A DNA stretch of 64,000 nucleotides from Diplocloster hominis. GTDB taxonomy: Bacteria > Bacillota > Clostridia > Lachnospirales > Lachnospiraceae. The stretch is from the NCBI RefSeq assembly GCF_032380655.1, contig NZ_JAWDIY010000023.1, forward strand, positions 20,329 through 84,328. The letters run 5' to 3'. Position numbers and translations under genes: made by a program. The notes beneath the pieces were generated by a model. The model was not told the DNA's origin. It ran no database searches and worked only from the letters and a program-made list of their open reading frames with translations. Below, in pieces: positions 36,396 through 44,814 of this stretch; positions within the stretch are counted from its first letter, which is position 1, and each line of letters begins with the position of its first letter.

Positions 36396-37271
36396 CTAAT
36401 CCGGGTTTGCGTGAAGTTCCCTGGCTATGTCGCAGCCGGTTTTTGTGGCAGCCAGTCCGCCCTGCCCGGTTTCTCTGAGACAGGAGGGCAGAAGCGTACC
36501 GATATCGGCCATGGCGTCGATCACTTCATCTGCCGGAATGCGGCTTTCTATACCGGCCAAAGCCATCTGGGCAGCGGAAAAGGCATTTACAGCCCCTATG
36601 ACATTCCTCTTGACGCAGGGGACTTCCACGAGTCCTGCCACCGGGTCGCAGACCAGGCCCAGCAGGTTTTTCAATGCCATCGCCATCGCATGGGCCGCCA
36701 TTTCCGCGGTTCCTCCCTGCTGGATGACGAAAGCGGCCGCCGCCATAGCTGACGCGGTTCCCACCTCGGCCTGGCAGCCTCCTTCCGCTCCGGCGATCGT
36801 GGCGCGGGTGGCTACGACCTGTCCGAATCCGGCAGCCACGTACAGAGCCTCGGTGACTTGCTGGTCATCCGCCAGCTTCCGGCGGTACAGAGGAAGCAAA
36901 AGAGCAGGCAGCACGCCGCAGGAACCGGCTGTGGGCGCGGCTACGATCCGGCGCATACAGGCGTTGGATTCCCCCATTTGAAGGGCCTGGGCGATGATCT
37001 CCCCGATCAGGCCGTTGCTTAAGGAATCCTCTTTTTGGATATAAGCGGCCATTTTCGCGCCGTCTCCGCCGCTTAAACCACTTTTGGAGCGAAGCGCTCC
37101 GTCATAGGAATCTCCGGATTCCTTCATGCGCTTCCAGAGCAGCTGCATCTGTTTTAAGGAAGCTTCGATAGAGACTCCCCGGTCCCGGCAGTCATCTTCC
37201 AGGAAAATTTTCCACAGAGGAAGCTCTTTTTCCCGGCACGCGGCCAGCGCCGCTTCTATGGTTTCAAACAT
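36396..37271 (-). CDS. sdaAA: L-serine dehydratase, alpha subunit
   Basis: 291 residues, the catalytic Fe-S subunit of the two-chain clostridial enzyme (L-serine to pyruvate and ammonia). Recognised by SKSGLSGGDGAKM, APTAGSCGVLPA and CDPVAGLVEVPCVKRN; cysteines in these segments are the cluster ligands of the family. The start shares one base with the stop of the beta gene (TAATG), so translation is coupled. Together with sdaAB it forms a complete enzyme. Confidence 0.95.
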   Translation of the reverse strand: MFETIEAALAACREKELPLWKIFLEDDCRDRGVSIEASLKQMQLLWKRMKESGDSYDGALRSKSGLSGGDGAKMAAYIQKEDSLSNGLIGEIIAQALQMGESNACMRRIVAAPTAGSCGVLPALLLPLYRRKLADDQQVTEALYVAAGFGQVVATRATIAGAEGGCQAEVGTASAMAAAAFVIQQGGTAEMAAHAMAMALKNLLGLVCDPVAGLVEVPCVKRNVIGAVNAFSAAQMALAGIESRIPADEVIDAMADIGTLLPSCLRETGQGGLAATKTGCDIARELHANPD

Positions 37272-37942
37272 TACATGTCCTCCTCACTGGTATTCAGATA
37301 GGTTACTTTCAGCACCCCCTCCAGATGTTCTGCCCAGCGGATCGCAGTCTGGGGAATGGGCTGGTCCGTTTCCACCACCATGACCGCCCGGCCGCCTCTG
37401 CTGTCCCGGTATAGATGCAGGGTGGCGATATTGACGGATTTGTGAGCCAGCATGGATGTGATCTCGGCCACATGCCCGGGCTGGTCGATATGCTGTACGA
37501 TCAGAGTGGGAGAATCCCCCGTAAAGTCTGTCTTGATTCCGTCCAGCTTCCGGATACTGATGCGGCCGCCTCCCAGGGAACAGCCCTCCACCTGGAGGAA
37601 TTTGCCTGAGACACCGGATACCTTCAGCACTACCGTATTCGGATGGGCGTCTTTTAGGCGGATTTCCCGGATCGTCACAGGGATCCCGCGCTCCTTTGCA
37701 AGCTCCATACTGGTGGGAATCCGCATATCATCTGACTGCATTCCGAGGAGTCCGGCCACCAGCGCGCAGTCTGTTCCATGCCCCTTCCCGGTGGCGGCAA
37801 AGGAGCCGTGCAGAAACATTTCGATGGCAGCCGGCTCTTCTCCTAACAATTTTCGGGTAACGTAACCGATACGCACGGCCCCTGCCGTGTGGGAACTGGA
37901 CGGTCCCACCATAACGGGACCTAGAATTTCGAACAGGTTCAT
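37271..37942 (-). CDS. sdaAB: L-serine dehydratase, beta subunit
   Basis: 223 residues from the ATG at 37942, chosen because GGAGGT lies 5 bp upstream; an in-frame ATG at 37966 has no such site. The N-terminal GPVMVGPSSSHTAGA is diagnostic, and an ACT domain occupies the last ~75 residues (TLIVQHIDQPGHVAEITSML). First gene of the two-gene operon. The ACT domain may bind serine. Confidence 0.94.
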   Translation of the reverse strand: MNLFEILGPVMVGPSSSHTAGAVRIGYVTRKLLGEEPAAIEMFLHGSFAATGKGHGTDCALVAGLLGMQSDDMRIPTSMELAKERGIPVTIREIRLKDAHPNTVVLKVSGVSGKFLQVEGCSLGGGRISIRKLDGIKTDFTGDSPTLIVQHIDQPGHVAEITSMLAHKSVNIATLHLYRDSRGGRAVMVVETDQPIPQTAIRWAEHLEGVLKVTYLNTSEEDM

Positions 37943-38131
37943 ATTTACCTCCGGTACCGCATCCATGACGGCCTTTCTCTAAAGTACATGTTTTCCATTC
38001 GGATCTTAAGTTATTCTACCATATGCGAAAGTCACCGTAAAGACCGGAAGCCCCGGAAAAGGGCATTGGACTTGTTATTTAAAGAAAGATCAGGTATGAT
38101 AAAATACAGATATTTTGGTGATAAGGAGGGA

Positions 38132-38395
38132 ATGGATGTGGGAGACTTAGGAAAATTACCGAATATAGGAAAAGTTGTGGAAGAACAGCTGGCTGAAGTG
38201 GGCATTACGACTCCGGAGCAGTTGAGGGAAGCGGGCAGTAAGCAGGCGTGGCTGAAAATATTGGAGATCGATGCTTCCGCTTGTTATAACAGGCTGTGCG
38301 CCCTGGAAGGGGCCATCGAGGGGATTCGCTGGCATCAGCTGACGCAGGAGAAAAAGGACGAGCTGCGGGAATTCTATAAATCTATAAAGAATTAA
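38132..38395 (+). CDS. TfoX C-terminal domain protein
   Basis: 87 residues. GKLPNIGKVVEEQLAEVGITTPEQLREAG is the helix-hairpin-helix start of the TfoX/Sxy C-terminal domain; the N-terminal TfoX domain is absent. The start is ATG 38132, only 2 bp after AAGGAGGG; GTG at 38138, with 8-bp spacing, is an equally good or better start. Function unknown; not evidence for competence by itself. 10 bp ahead of the MATE gene. Confidence 0.83.
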   Translation: MDVGDLGKLPNIGKVVEEQLAEVGITTPEQLREAGSKQAWLKILEIDASACYNRLCALEGAIEGIRWHQLTQEKKDELREFYKSIKN

Positions 38396-38405
38396 TGGTG
38401 GGAAT

Positions 38406-39779
38406 ATGAAGAGGACAAATGATCTTGGCAACGACCCGATTATAAGGCTGGTGCTTCGGCTTGCTGTACCTACGATGCTGGCTCAGCTGGTGAGTGTGCT
38501 GTATAGTATTGTGGACAGAATCTACATAGGAGCGGGTGTGGGGGACCTGGGACTGGCCGGCGTGGGCGTATGCGGGCCCATCGTAACCTTCTTATCTTCG
38601 TTTGGTTCGCTGGTGGGGCTTGGGGGCTCCCCCAATATGGCCATGCGGATGGGAGCGGGGAAGAAAAAAGAGGCGGAACAGTTCATGTCCAGCGGTTTTT
38701 TGATGCTGGTTGTGATCTCGCTGGTGCTGACCGCAGCGCTCCTGCTGACAAAGGATTATCTTCTCATGTGGTTTGGAGCCAGTGAGGCGACCTTTTCCTA
38801 TGCGGATACTTATCTGTCCATCTATGCGGCAGGGACCTTTTTTGCGCTGATGGCTGTTGGGATGAACAGCTTTCTGATCTGTCAGGGGTTTTCGGGGCTG
38901 GGAATGCTGACCGTAGTGCTTGGGGCAGTGTTAAATATTGCGCTGGATCCGCTGTTTATCTTTGTATTTCATATGGGAGTGGCCGGAGCGGCCATAGCGA
39001 CGGTGATCTCTCAGTTCGCGTCCTGCGCTTTTGTCTTACTTGCGCTGCGTCGCAGATCGATGCCGGTGCGGCTGAACCTGAAGGGATTTTCCATGCGGTT
39101 TGCGAAGCGGATCATCCGTTTCGGCCTGTCCCCATTTTTGATTATCGCTTCCGACAGTATTCTGCTGATCCTGCTCAATACCATGATCCAAAAATACGCG
39201 GGGCCTGGAAAAGGGGATCTTTTAATTACCTGCGCCACAATTGTACAGAGTTATTTCCTGCTGATCTCCATGCCTATGGGTGGCATAACGCTGGGAAGCC
39301 AGCCGGTGGTGAGTTTTAATTACGGTTCCGGCGATATGGGCCGGATCAGGAAGGCGATCCGTGCGGTGACCGGGCTGTGCCTGATCTTCTGCCTGGTTAT
39401 GACGGTCGTGACTTATACGCTGTCGCCCCTGTTCGTGCGGCTTTTTACTTCCAATGGGGAAGTGGTGTCCATGACCGTACATTACATTAAGATATTTACA
39501 TTTATGATTCTGCCGCTGGCAGTCCAGTATGCATTGGTGGATGAGACCACTGCGCTGGGATACGTACAGCTGGCATTATTTTGTTCCATGTTCCGGAAAT
39601 GTTCCTTTTTGCTTTTGGTGGTGTTTCTTCCAATGTTCTTCGGCGCGGAAGCAGTCTTTTTTTCAGAACCGATCGTGGATCTGGCGGCCGCTGTGATGAC
39701 GGGATGCCTGTTTGCCCATTTTGTTCCGCCGATGCTGCGCAAAAGGGAACAGGAAAAAGAGTTTGAAAATGGAAAGTAA
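38406..39779 (+). CDS. MATE family efflux transporter
   Basis: 457 residues, twelve helices, with the start typical of the clostridial MATE branch (PIIRLVLRLAVPTMLAQLVSVLYSIVDRIYIG). Probably Na+/H+-driven efflux. Weak ribosome site GGTGGGA. It follows the TfoX-like gene closely and precedes a two-component system by 23 bp, so it might be read through into it. Confidence 0.91.
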   Translation: MKRTNDLGNDPIIRLVLRLAVPTMLAQLVSVLYSIVDRIYIGAGVGDLGLAGVGVCGPIVTFLSSFGSLVGLGGSPNMAMRMGAGKKKEAEQFMSSGFLMLVVISLVLTAALLLTKDYLLMWFGASEATFSYADTYLSIYAAGTFFALMAVGMNSFLICQGFSGLGMLTVVLGAVLNIALDPLFIFVFHMGVAGAAIATVISQFASCAFVLLALRRRSMPVRLNLKGFSMRFAKRIIRFGLSPFLIIASDSILLILLNTMIQKYAGPGKGDLLITCATIVQSYFLLISMPMGGITLGSQPVVSFNYGSGDMGRIRKAIRAVTGLCLIFCLVMTVVTYTLSPLFVRLFTSNGEVVSMTVHYIKIFTFMILPLAVQYALVDETTALGYVQLALFCSMFRKCSFLLLVVFLPMFFGAEAVFFSEPIVDLAAAVMTGCLFAHFVPPMLRKREQEKEFENGK

Positions 39780-39802
39780 GGTTAAAGTAAGGTGGGAACG
39801 AT

Positions 39803-40480
39803 ATGGCGTCTATACTGTTGGTGGAGGATGACCGGACTTTGAGCGAGGGGATCGTGCTGGCGCTGGAGCGGGACGGACATTTTTTTACGCAGTGTTATGA
39901 TCTGAAGAGCGCGGTGGGGCAGATACAGAAGCGTTCTTTCGACCTGGTGATCCTGGATATCAATCTGCCGGACGGCAGCGGATATTTCCTGCTTTCGAAA
40001 CTGCGGGAATCCTCGGAGGTTCCGGTTCTGATGCTGACGGCCAATGACCTGGAGAGTGATGAAGTGCTGGGATTGTCGATGGGGGCGGATGACTATGTGA
40101 CGAAGCCCTTCAGCCTGCTGATCTTGAGGACCCGGGTCCATGTGCTGCTGCGCAGAAGGCCTGTGCCGAAACAGGATGTGTTTGAGACCGGCGAGTATCT
40201 GTTTGATTTTCATAGAATGTATTATCTGATTCGCGGGAAGGAGATCATGCTGAACCGGACGGAGCAGAGGCTGTTATATCTTCTGGTGAAGAACAAAGGA
40301 CAGATTCTGACCAGACAGCAGCTGCTGGAAAATGTGTGGGAGGATGCGGCTGATTCAGTGGAGGAAAACGCACTGTCCGTGGCCATGAACCGGTTACGGC
40401 ACAAGGTCGAGGAGGATGCGGGCCGCCCCTCCTTTATACAGACGGTCTACGGGATCGGCTATGTCTGGAGGGAGGAGTAA
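39803..40480 (+). CDS. OmpR-type response regulator of a Bce-like module
   Basis: 225 residues: receiver domain with acidic VEDD, phospho-acceptor in LVILDINLPDG (~51) and KPF, then an OmpR/PhoB winged helix (~130-223). With the histidine kinase 6 bp downstream and the ABC pair that follows, it forms a module like BceRS-BceAB for antimicrobial-peptide response. Confidence 0.92.
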   Translation: MASILLVEDDRTLSEGIVLALERDGHFFTQCYDLKSAVGQIQKRSFDLVILDINLPDGSGYFLLSKLRESSEVPVLMLTANDLESDEVLGLSMGADDYVTKPFSLLILRTRVHVLLRRRPVPKQDVFETGEYLFDFHRMYYLIRGKEIMLNRTEQRLLYLLVKNKGQILTRQQLLENVWEDAADSVEENALSVAMNRLRHKVEEDAGRPSFIQTVYGIGYVWREE

Positions 40481-40486
40481 GCAGGG

Positions 40487-41371
40487 ATGGAATTCAGAAT
40501 GGGACGCACCTACCGGCGGCTGAATGAGATGCTGGATCAGGCGATGGAAGGGAAGTTTGAGGAGAGCCGCTATGACGAGAGCGAACTCTCCAGGCTGGAG
40601 GCCAGATGGAAACAATTTCTATCCTCCTCGCAGCTGTCCGCACGGAAGGTGCAGGAAGACCGTCAAAACCTTCAGAGCCTGGTGTCGGATATTTCCCACC
40701 AGACCAGGACGCCGTTGTCGAATATTCTGCTTTACACACAGCTGCTGGAAGAAAAAGAGGGGATGCCTGAGGATGCCGGCCGACTGATCGGTGCGGTGAG
40801 GGGACAGGCGGAAAAACTGGAATTCCTGATTCAGTCCCTGGTGATGGCATCCCGTCTGGAGAGCGGTATCCTGAAAATAGAGCCGGTGCTGCAGCCGGTC
40901 GGACCGGTGGTTTTCGACGCTGCGGCAGCCATAGAGGCCAGAGCCGGAGAAAAACAAATCCGGGTTGTCTTGGAAAAACAGGATTCTTTGAACGGGCAGT
41001 TGAAAGGGCAGGAGATTACAGCGGCTTTTGACCGGAAATGGACCTGTGAGGCCCTGTATAATCTGTTGGACAACGCGGTAAAATATACGCACGAAGGCGA
41101 TACGATCCGGATGGGGATTCAGGAATATGAGATGTTTGTGCGGATATTCGTGGTGGATCATGGAATCGGGATCAGCGAGGATGAACTTGGACAGATTTTC
41201 CAGAGATTTTACCGGGGAAAGGATGTGCGGGATAGGGAAGGCGTGGGAATCGGCCTGTACCTGGCCAGAAGTATCGTGGAAAAGCAGGATGGGTATCTGA
41301 AGGCGGTATCCTTACCGGAGAAAGGATCGGAATTTTCCATATTTTTGCCAAAATCTTTCGGAAATTCTTAG
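40487..41371 (+). CDS. Sensor histidine kinase without membrane segments
   Basis: 294 residues. HisKA motif SDISHQTRTPLSN (~68-80, His near 72) and HATPase domain with N-box LLDNAVKYTHEG, G1 DHGIGI and G2 GVGIGLYLA. No hydrophobic helix is visible, unlike BceS-type kinases with two helices. Input probably comes from the BceAB-like transporter or another protein. GGAGGAG upstream. Start choice is reasonably firm. Confidence 0.9.
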   Translation: MEFRMGRTYRRLNEMLDQAMEGKFEESRYDESELSRLEARWKQFLSSSQLSARKVQEDRQNLQSLVSDISHQTRTPLSNILLYTQLLEEKEGMPEDAGRLIGAVRGQAEKLEFLIQSLVMASRLESGILKIEPVLQPVGPVVFDAAAAIEARAGEKQIRVVLEKQDSLNGQLKGQEITAAFDRKWTCEALYNLLDNAVKYTHEGDTIRMGIQEYEMFVRIFVVDHGIGISEDELGQIFQRFYRGKDVRDREGVGIGLYLARSIVEKQDGYLKAVSLPEKGSEFSIFLPKSFGNS

Positions 41372-41404
41372 AATCTGGAAAGATTGTGGAAAGATTTCTT
41401 TGTT

Positions 41405-41437
41405 ATAGTCTATTTGTAATTGAAATAGACTATTTTT
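41405..41437 (+). terminator. Terminator between kinase and ABC genes
   Basis: ATAGTCTATTT pairs with AAATAGACTAT, followed by T5. It separates the two-component pair from the transporter genes it probably controls. Confidence 0.7.
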
Positions 41438-41438
41438 A

Positions 41439-41460
41439 ATGCCGCTTACGCGGCCCGCCG
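41439..41460 (+). repeat. 22-nt repeat also present at 23593
   Basis: A word starting ATGCCGCTTACGCGG is identical over 22 nt to 23593-23614. It contains the small hairpin GCCGC-TTAC-GCGGC. It sits in the leader of the ABC genes. Too long to repeat by chance in 64 kb. Confidence 0.7.
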
Positions 41461-41489
41461 GCCGGTATAACATAAAGCAGGGAGGATTT

Positions 41490-42176
41490 ATGATGAGCAT
41501 ACTAAAAACAACCCATTTGAGAAAGTATTATGGAGAAGAACCGAATCTGGTAAAGGCTTTGGACGATGTCAATCTGACTGTGGAGCAGGGAGAATTCGTC
41601 TCCGTGGTGGGGACCAGCGGCAGCGGAAAATCAACGCTGCTTCATATGCTGGGCGGTCTGGATATTCCTACGTCCGGAGGAGTGTGTGTGGATGGAAAAG
41701 AACTATATTCCATGAAAGAGGATGAACTTACGATCTTCCGGAGGCGAAAGATAGGCTTTGTATTTCAAAATTATAATCTGGTTCCGGTGCTGAACGTACA
41801 TGAAAATATAGTACTGCCCATGGAACTGGACGGAAGCCGTACCGATACAGGTTTTGTGGAGCAGATTATCGAAGTGCTGGGGCTGCAGGACAAGAAAAGC
41901 AGCATGCCGAACCAACTGTCCGGCGGCCAACAGCAGCGAGTCGCCATCGCCAGAGCTCTGGCGGCGAAACCGGCGATCATTCTGGCCGATGAACCCACGG
42001 GAAATCTGGATTCCCGTACGGGCCTGGACGTCATGGGCCTGCTTAAGATAACCGGCCAGAAGTTTGGTCAGACTATCGTGATGATTACCCATAATGAAGA
42101 ATTGGCACAGATGGCCGGCCGGATCATCCGGATCGAGGATGGCAGGATAGCAGGAGGCGGTGAGACAGATGCGTAG
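41490..42176 (+). CDS. ABC transporter ATP-binding protein, BceA/MacB type
   Basis: 228 residues from the ATG at 41490, which has GGGAGG 5-6 bp upstream. An in-frame upstream start at 41439 lies in repeat sequence. Walker A GTSGSGKST, signature LSGGQQQR, Walker B ILADEPTGNLD, H-loop ITHN. Pairs with the FtsX-type permease, whose start lies inside this gene's end (8-bp overlap). Confidence 0.93.
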   Translation: MMSILKTTHLRKYYGEEPNLVKALDDVNLTVEQGEFVSVVGTSGSGKSTLLHMLGGLDIPTSGGVCVDGKELYSMKEDELTIFRRRKIGFVFQNYNLVPVLNVHENIVLPMELDGSRTDTGFVEQIIEVLGLQDKKSSMPNQLSGGQQQRVAIARALAAKPAIILADEPTGNLDSRTGLDVMGLLKITGQKFGQTIVMITHNEELAQMAGRIIRIEDGRIAGGGETDA

Positions 42177-44715
42177 GGTAAAGAACAAACAAACCATCCG
42201 CAGGCTGGCAATGCGCAGTTATAAAGCGGCGGGTACCCGAAACCGGATTGCTGTGATCGCGGTCACGCTGACTACCCTTTTATTTACCAGCCTGTTTACG
42301 ATCGGAAGCGGAGCGGTCTATTCCATTCAGCGCAATACTGTGCGCCAGTCCGGAGGAGACGGTCACGCGGTATTAAAGTATATCACCGACCAGGAGTACC
42401 AGGATATCAGGAATCATCCGCTGATCCGTAAGATCAGTTATAACCGGATCATCGCGGACAGTGTCGATAATCCGGAGTTCCTGAAGCGGCGGGTGGAAAT
42501 GTACTATATGGATGATACCGGCCGGAAGCTGGGATTTTGTGAGCCAACTGTCGGAAGGGCTCCGGAGAAAGAAAATGAAATCATTACGGATACCCGGACC
42601 CTGGAATTACTGAAAGTGCCAAAAGAGATCGGGGCAGCGGTTCCCCTGACCTATACAGCGAAGGGAAAGCAGTATACCGAAGAGTTTAAGCTTTCCGGTT
42701 ACTGGGAAAGTGACCCGGTCTTCAATGTGGGCTATGTGATCGTATCAAAGGCGTTTCAGGATACCCATGTACAGATGCTGGCTTATGAAGGAAACATGGA
42801 ACAGGGGATGGCTGGAGCCATCAATTCCTACCTGATGTTTGGGAATACGTTCCGAATGGAAGAAAAACTAAGGCGGATCATTACGGAGAGCGGCTATACG
42901 ACAAGATTCGAGGGGGAACAAAGGGAGGCGCTGTCCACAGATATAGATTGTAACGTGAACTGGGCTTACGAGATGGGGGAATTTACCAATCTCGGCACGG
43001 CCACGGCAATATTGCTTGGATGTTTATTGATTCTGCTGACCGGATACCTGATTATTTATAATATTTTCCAAATATCCGTATTGAGGGATGTCCGGTTCTA
43101 TGGATTGCTAAAGACGATCGGGACGACCAGGCGGCAGATTAAGAAGATCATTACCATGCAAGCGCTAAGAGTGTGTCTGACCGGTATCCCGGCCGGACTG
43201 ATATTGGGCTATGGTGCGGGTGCGGCCGCCCTTCCACTGATCACTTCCAGTATGCTGGCGGTGGATGCCAGTATAAAACCAAATCCTGTAATTTTTGCGG
43301 GTGCGGCGTTGTTCAGCCTGCTGACAGTCTGGATAAGCACGAGAAAGCCAGGAAAGATAGCGGCAGGAGTCAGTCCTGTGGAGGCCTCCAGATATACCGG
43401 AATGAAAAAAAGCCGCAAAAACAAAGAAAAAGAGCGGACGGACGGCGGAAAACTATGGCGAATGGCTTTATCCAATCTGGGGAGAAGCAGGAGCAGGACG
43501 ATCCTGACGGTGATATCCCTGGCGCTTAGCCTGGTTCTGCTGAATTCAATCGTGACCATATCCCGGGGATTCGACATGGACAAATATCTGTCTCATTTTA
43601 TGAAAACAGACGGCCTGATCGCGCATGCGCAGTACTTTAATTATGAATATCGGGGGGAAGAAAAGGACACAGTCAGCGAATATACGGTTCGTGCGGTGGA
43701 AAACAGACAGGAATTCCTGGATGGCGGACGGATCTATTACGACCGCGGTATTCTGGTCACGGTGAAAGATCCGAAGGTTCAAGCGGGAGATTTGAATTAT
43801 AACGGAATGCCCATGGAAAATTTCCAGATAGAGGAAGGAGAGTATTACGCGTCCCTATATGGTATGGATTCATTTAATATCGGGAAACTGGACGTAATAG
43901 AAGGGGAGCTGGATGAAGAAAAGCTGGCCACCGGCAGATATGTGATCGTCGGGGTGACAACGGATGATAAGGGGAAACCTGCCCTCGAAAATCAGCATTT
44001 TCACACAGGAGATCAGATATCCTTAAATAACCGGGGAGACAAAAGGGAATTTGAGGTTCTGGCAGTGAATGCCATTCACGTTTATGGTGAGACCACCCGG
44101 AATTCCGACGAATACACTTTTATTCTTCCTTCCGATGTGTATCGGGAGTTTACAGGATCAGATGAGGTGATGAGCTATACCTTTGATGTGAAACCCGGGA
44201 AGATACAAAGCATGACGGAGTTTCTGGCGGATTATACCGGGAACACGGAACCGGAGATGTCCTATGAGACAAAACAGTCCTATGCCGGTGAATTCCGGGA
44301 AATGCAGTATATGCTGCTGCTGGTCGGGGGGGCTCTGAGCTTTATCATTGGTCTGATCGGTATCCTGAATTTTATAAATTCCATACTGACCAGCATCCTG
44401 TCCAGAAAGCAGGAATTCGCTATACTGACCAGTATCGGTATGACCCGAAAGCAGATGCAGAAGCTGCTGGCCTGTGAGGGACTTTACTATGCCGCAGGTA
44501 CCGGTATTACCGCACTGCTGTTGGGAATCCTGACATCCGTTATCGTGATTGGCCAGGGAGGAGGCTCGATCTGGTTTTTCAGTTACCACTTTATGATCTG
44601 GCCGCTGCTGGCCTGCATACCGTTACTGTTTCTTCTGGGAGTCCTGGTGCCGGTTTTGGCTATGCGGGGGATGGTAAAAGAAAGTGTGGTCGAGCGGTTA
44701 AGGGAGATTGAATAA
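42169..44715 (+). CDS. FtsX-type ABC permease of the Bce-like module
   Basis: 848 residues from the ATG at 42169 (an in-frame GTG lies 9 bp upstream). First helix ~20-40, large extracellular region ~45-270, three helices ~275-400, a second N-terminal helix ~440, second large extracellular region ~470-705 and three final helices ~720-845: two FtsX units in tandem. Typical of transporters protecting against cell-wall antibiotics or peptides, signalling through the adjacent kinase. Substrate inferred only. Confidence 0.88.
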   Translation: MRRVKNKQTIRRLAMRSYKAAGTRNRIAVIAVTLTTLLFTSLFTIGSGAVYSIQRNTVRQSGGDGHAVLKYITDQEYQDIRNHPLIRKISYNRIIADSVDNPEFLKRRVEMYYMDDTGRKLGFCEPTVGRAPEKENEIITDTRTLELLKVPKEIGAAVPLTYTAKGKQYTEEFKLSGYWESDPVFNVGYVIVSKAFQDTHVQMLAYEGNMEQGMAGAINSYLMFGNTFRMEEKLRRIITESGYTTRFEGEQREALSTDIDCNVNWAYEMGEFTNLGTATAILLGCLLILLTGYLIIYNIFQISVLRDVRFYGLLKTIGTTRRQIKKIITMQALRVCLTGIPAGLILGYGAGAAALPLITSSMLAVDASIKPNPVIFAGAALFSLLTVWISTRKPGKIAAGVSPVEASRYTGMKKSRKNKEKERTDGGKLWRMALSNLGRSRSRTILTVISLALSLVLLNSIVTISRGFDMDKYLSHFMKTDGLIAHAQYFNYEYRGEEKDTVSEYTVRAVENRQEFLDGGRIYYDRGILVTVKDPKVQAGDLNYNGMPMENFQIEEGEYYASLYGMDSFNIGKLDVIEGELDEEKLATGRYVIVGVTTDDKGKPALENQHFHTGDQISLNNRGDKREFEVLAVNAIHVYGETTRNSDEYTFILPSDVYREFTGSDEVMSYTFDVKPGKIQSMTEFLADYTGNTEPEMSYETKQSYAGEFREMQYMLLLVGGALSFIIGLIGILNFINSILTSILSRKQEFAILTSIGMTRKQMQKLLACEGLYYAAGTGITALLLGILTSVIVIGQGGGSIWFFSYHFMIWPLLACIPLLFLLGVLVPVLAMRGMVKESVVERLREIE

Positions 44716-44759
44716 ATAAGAACAATTGTAAAAGCCGGCAAACAAAAGGGGACATGTAC

Positions 44760-44807
44760 AAACTGGTTTTTCCCAAATCATTTTATTGATTTTTGAAAAA
44801 CCAGTTT
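44760..44807. terminator. Hairpin between permease and M56 genes
   Basis: AAACTGGTTTTTC (44760-44772) pairs with GAAAAACCAGTTT (44795-44807). It lies between convergent genes but lacks a clean T run. A GGGGACATGTAC word just before is reminiscent of family-2 ends. Confidence 0.5.
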
Positions 44808-44814
44808 ATTGATT

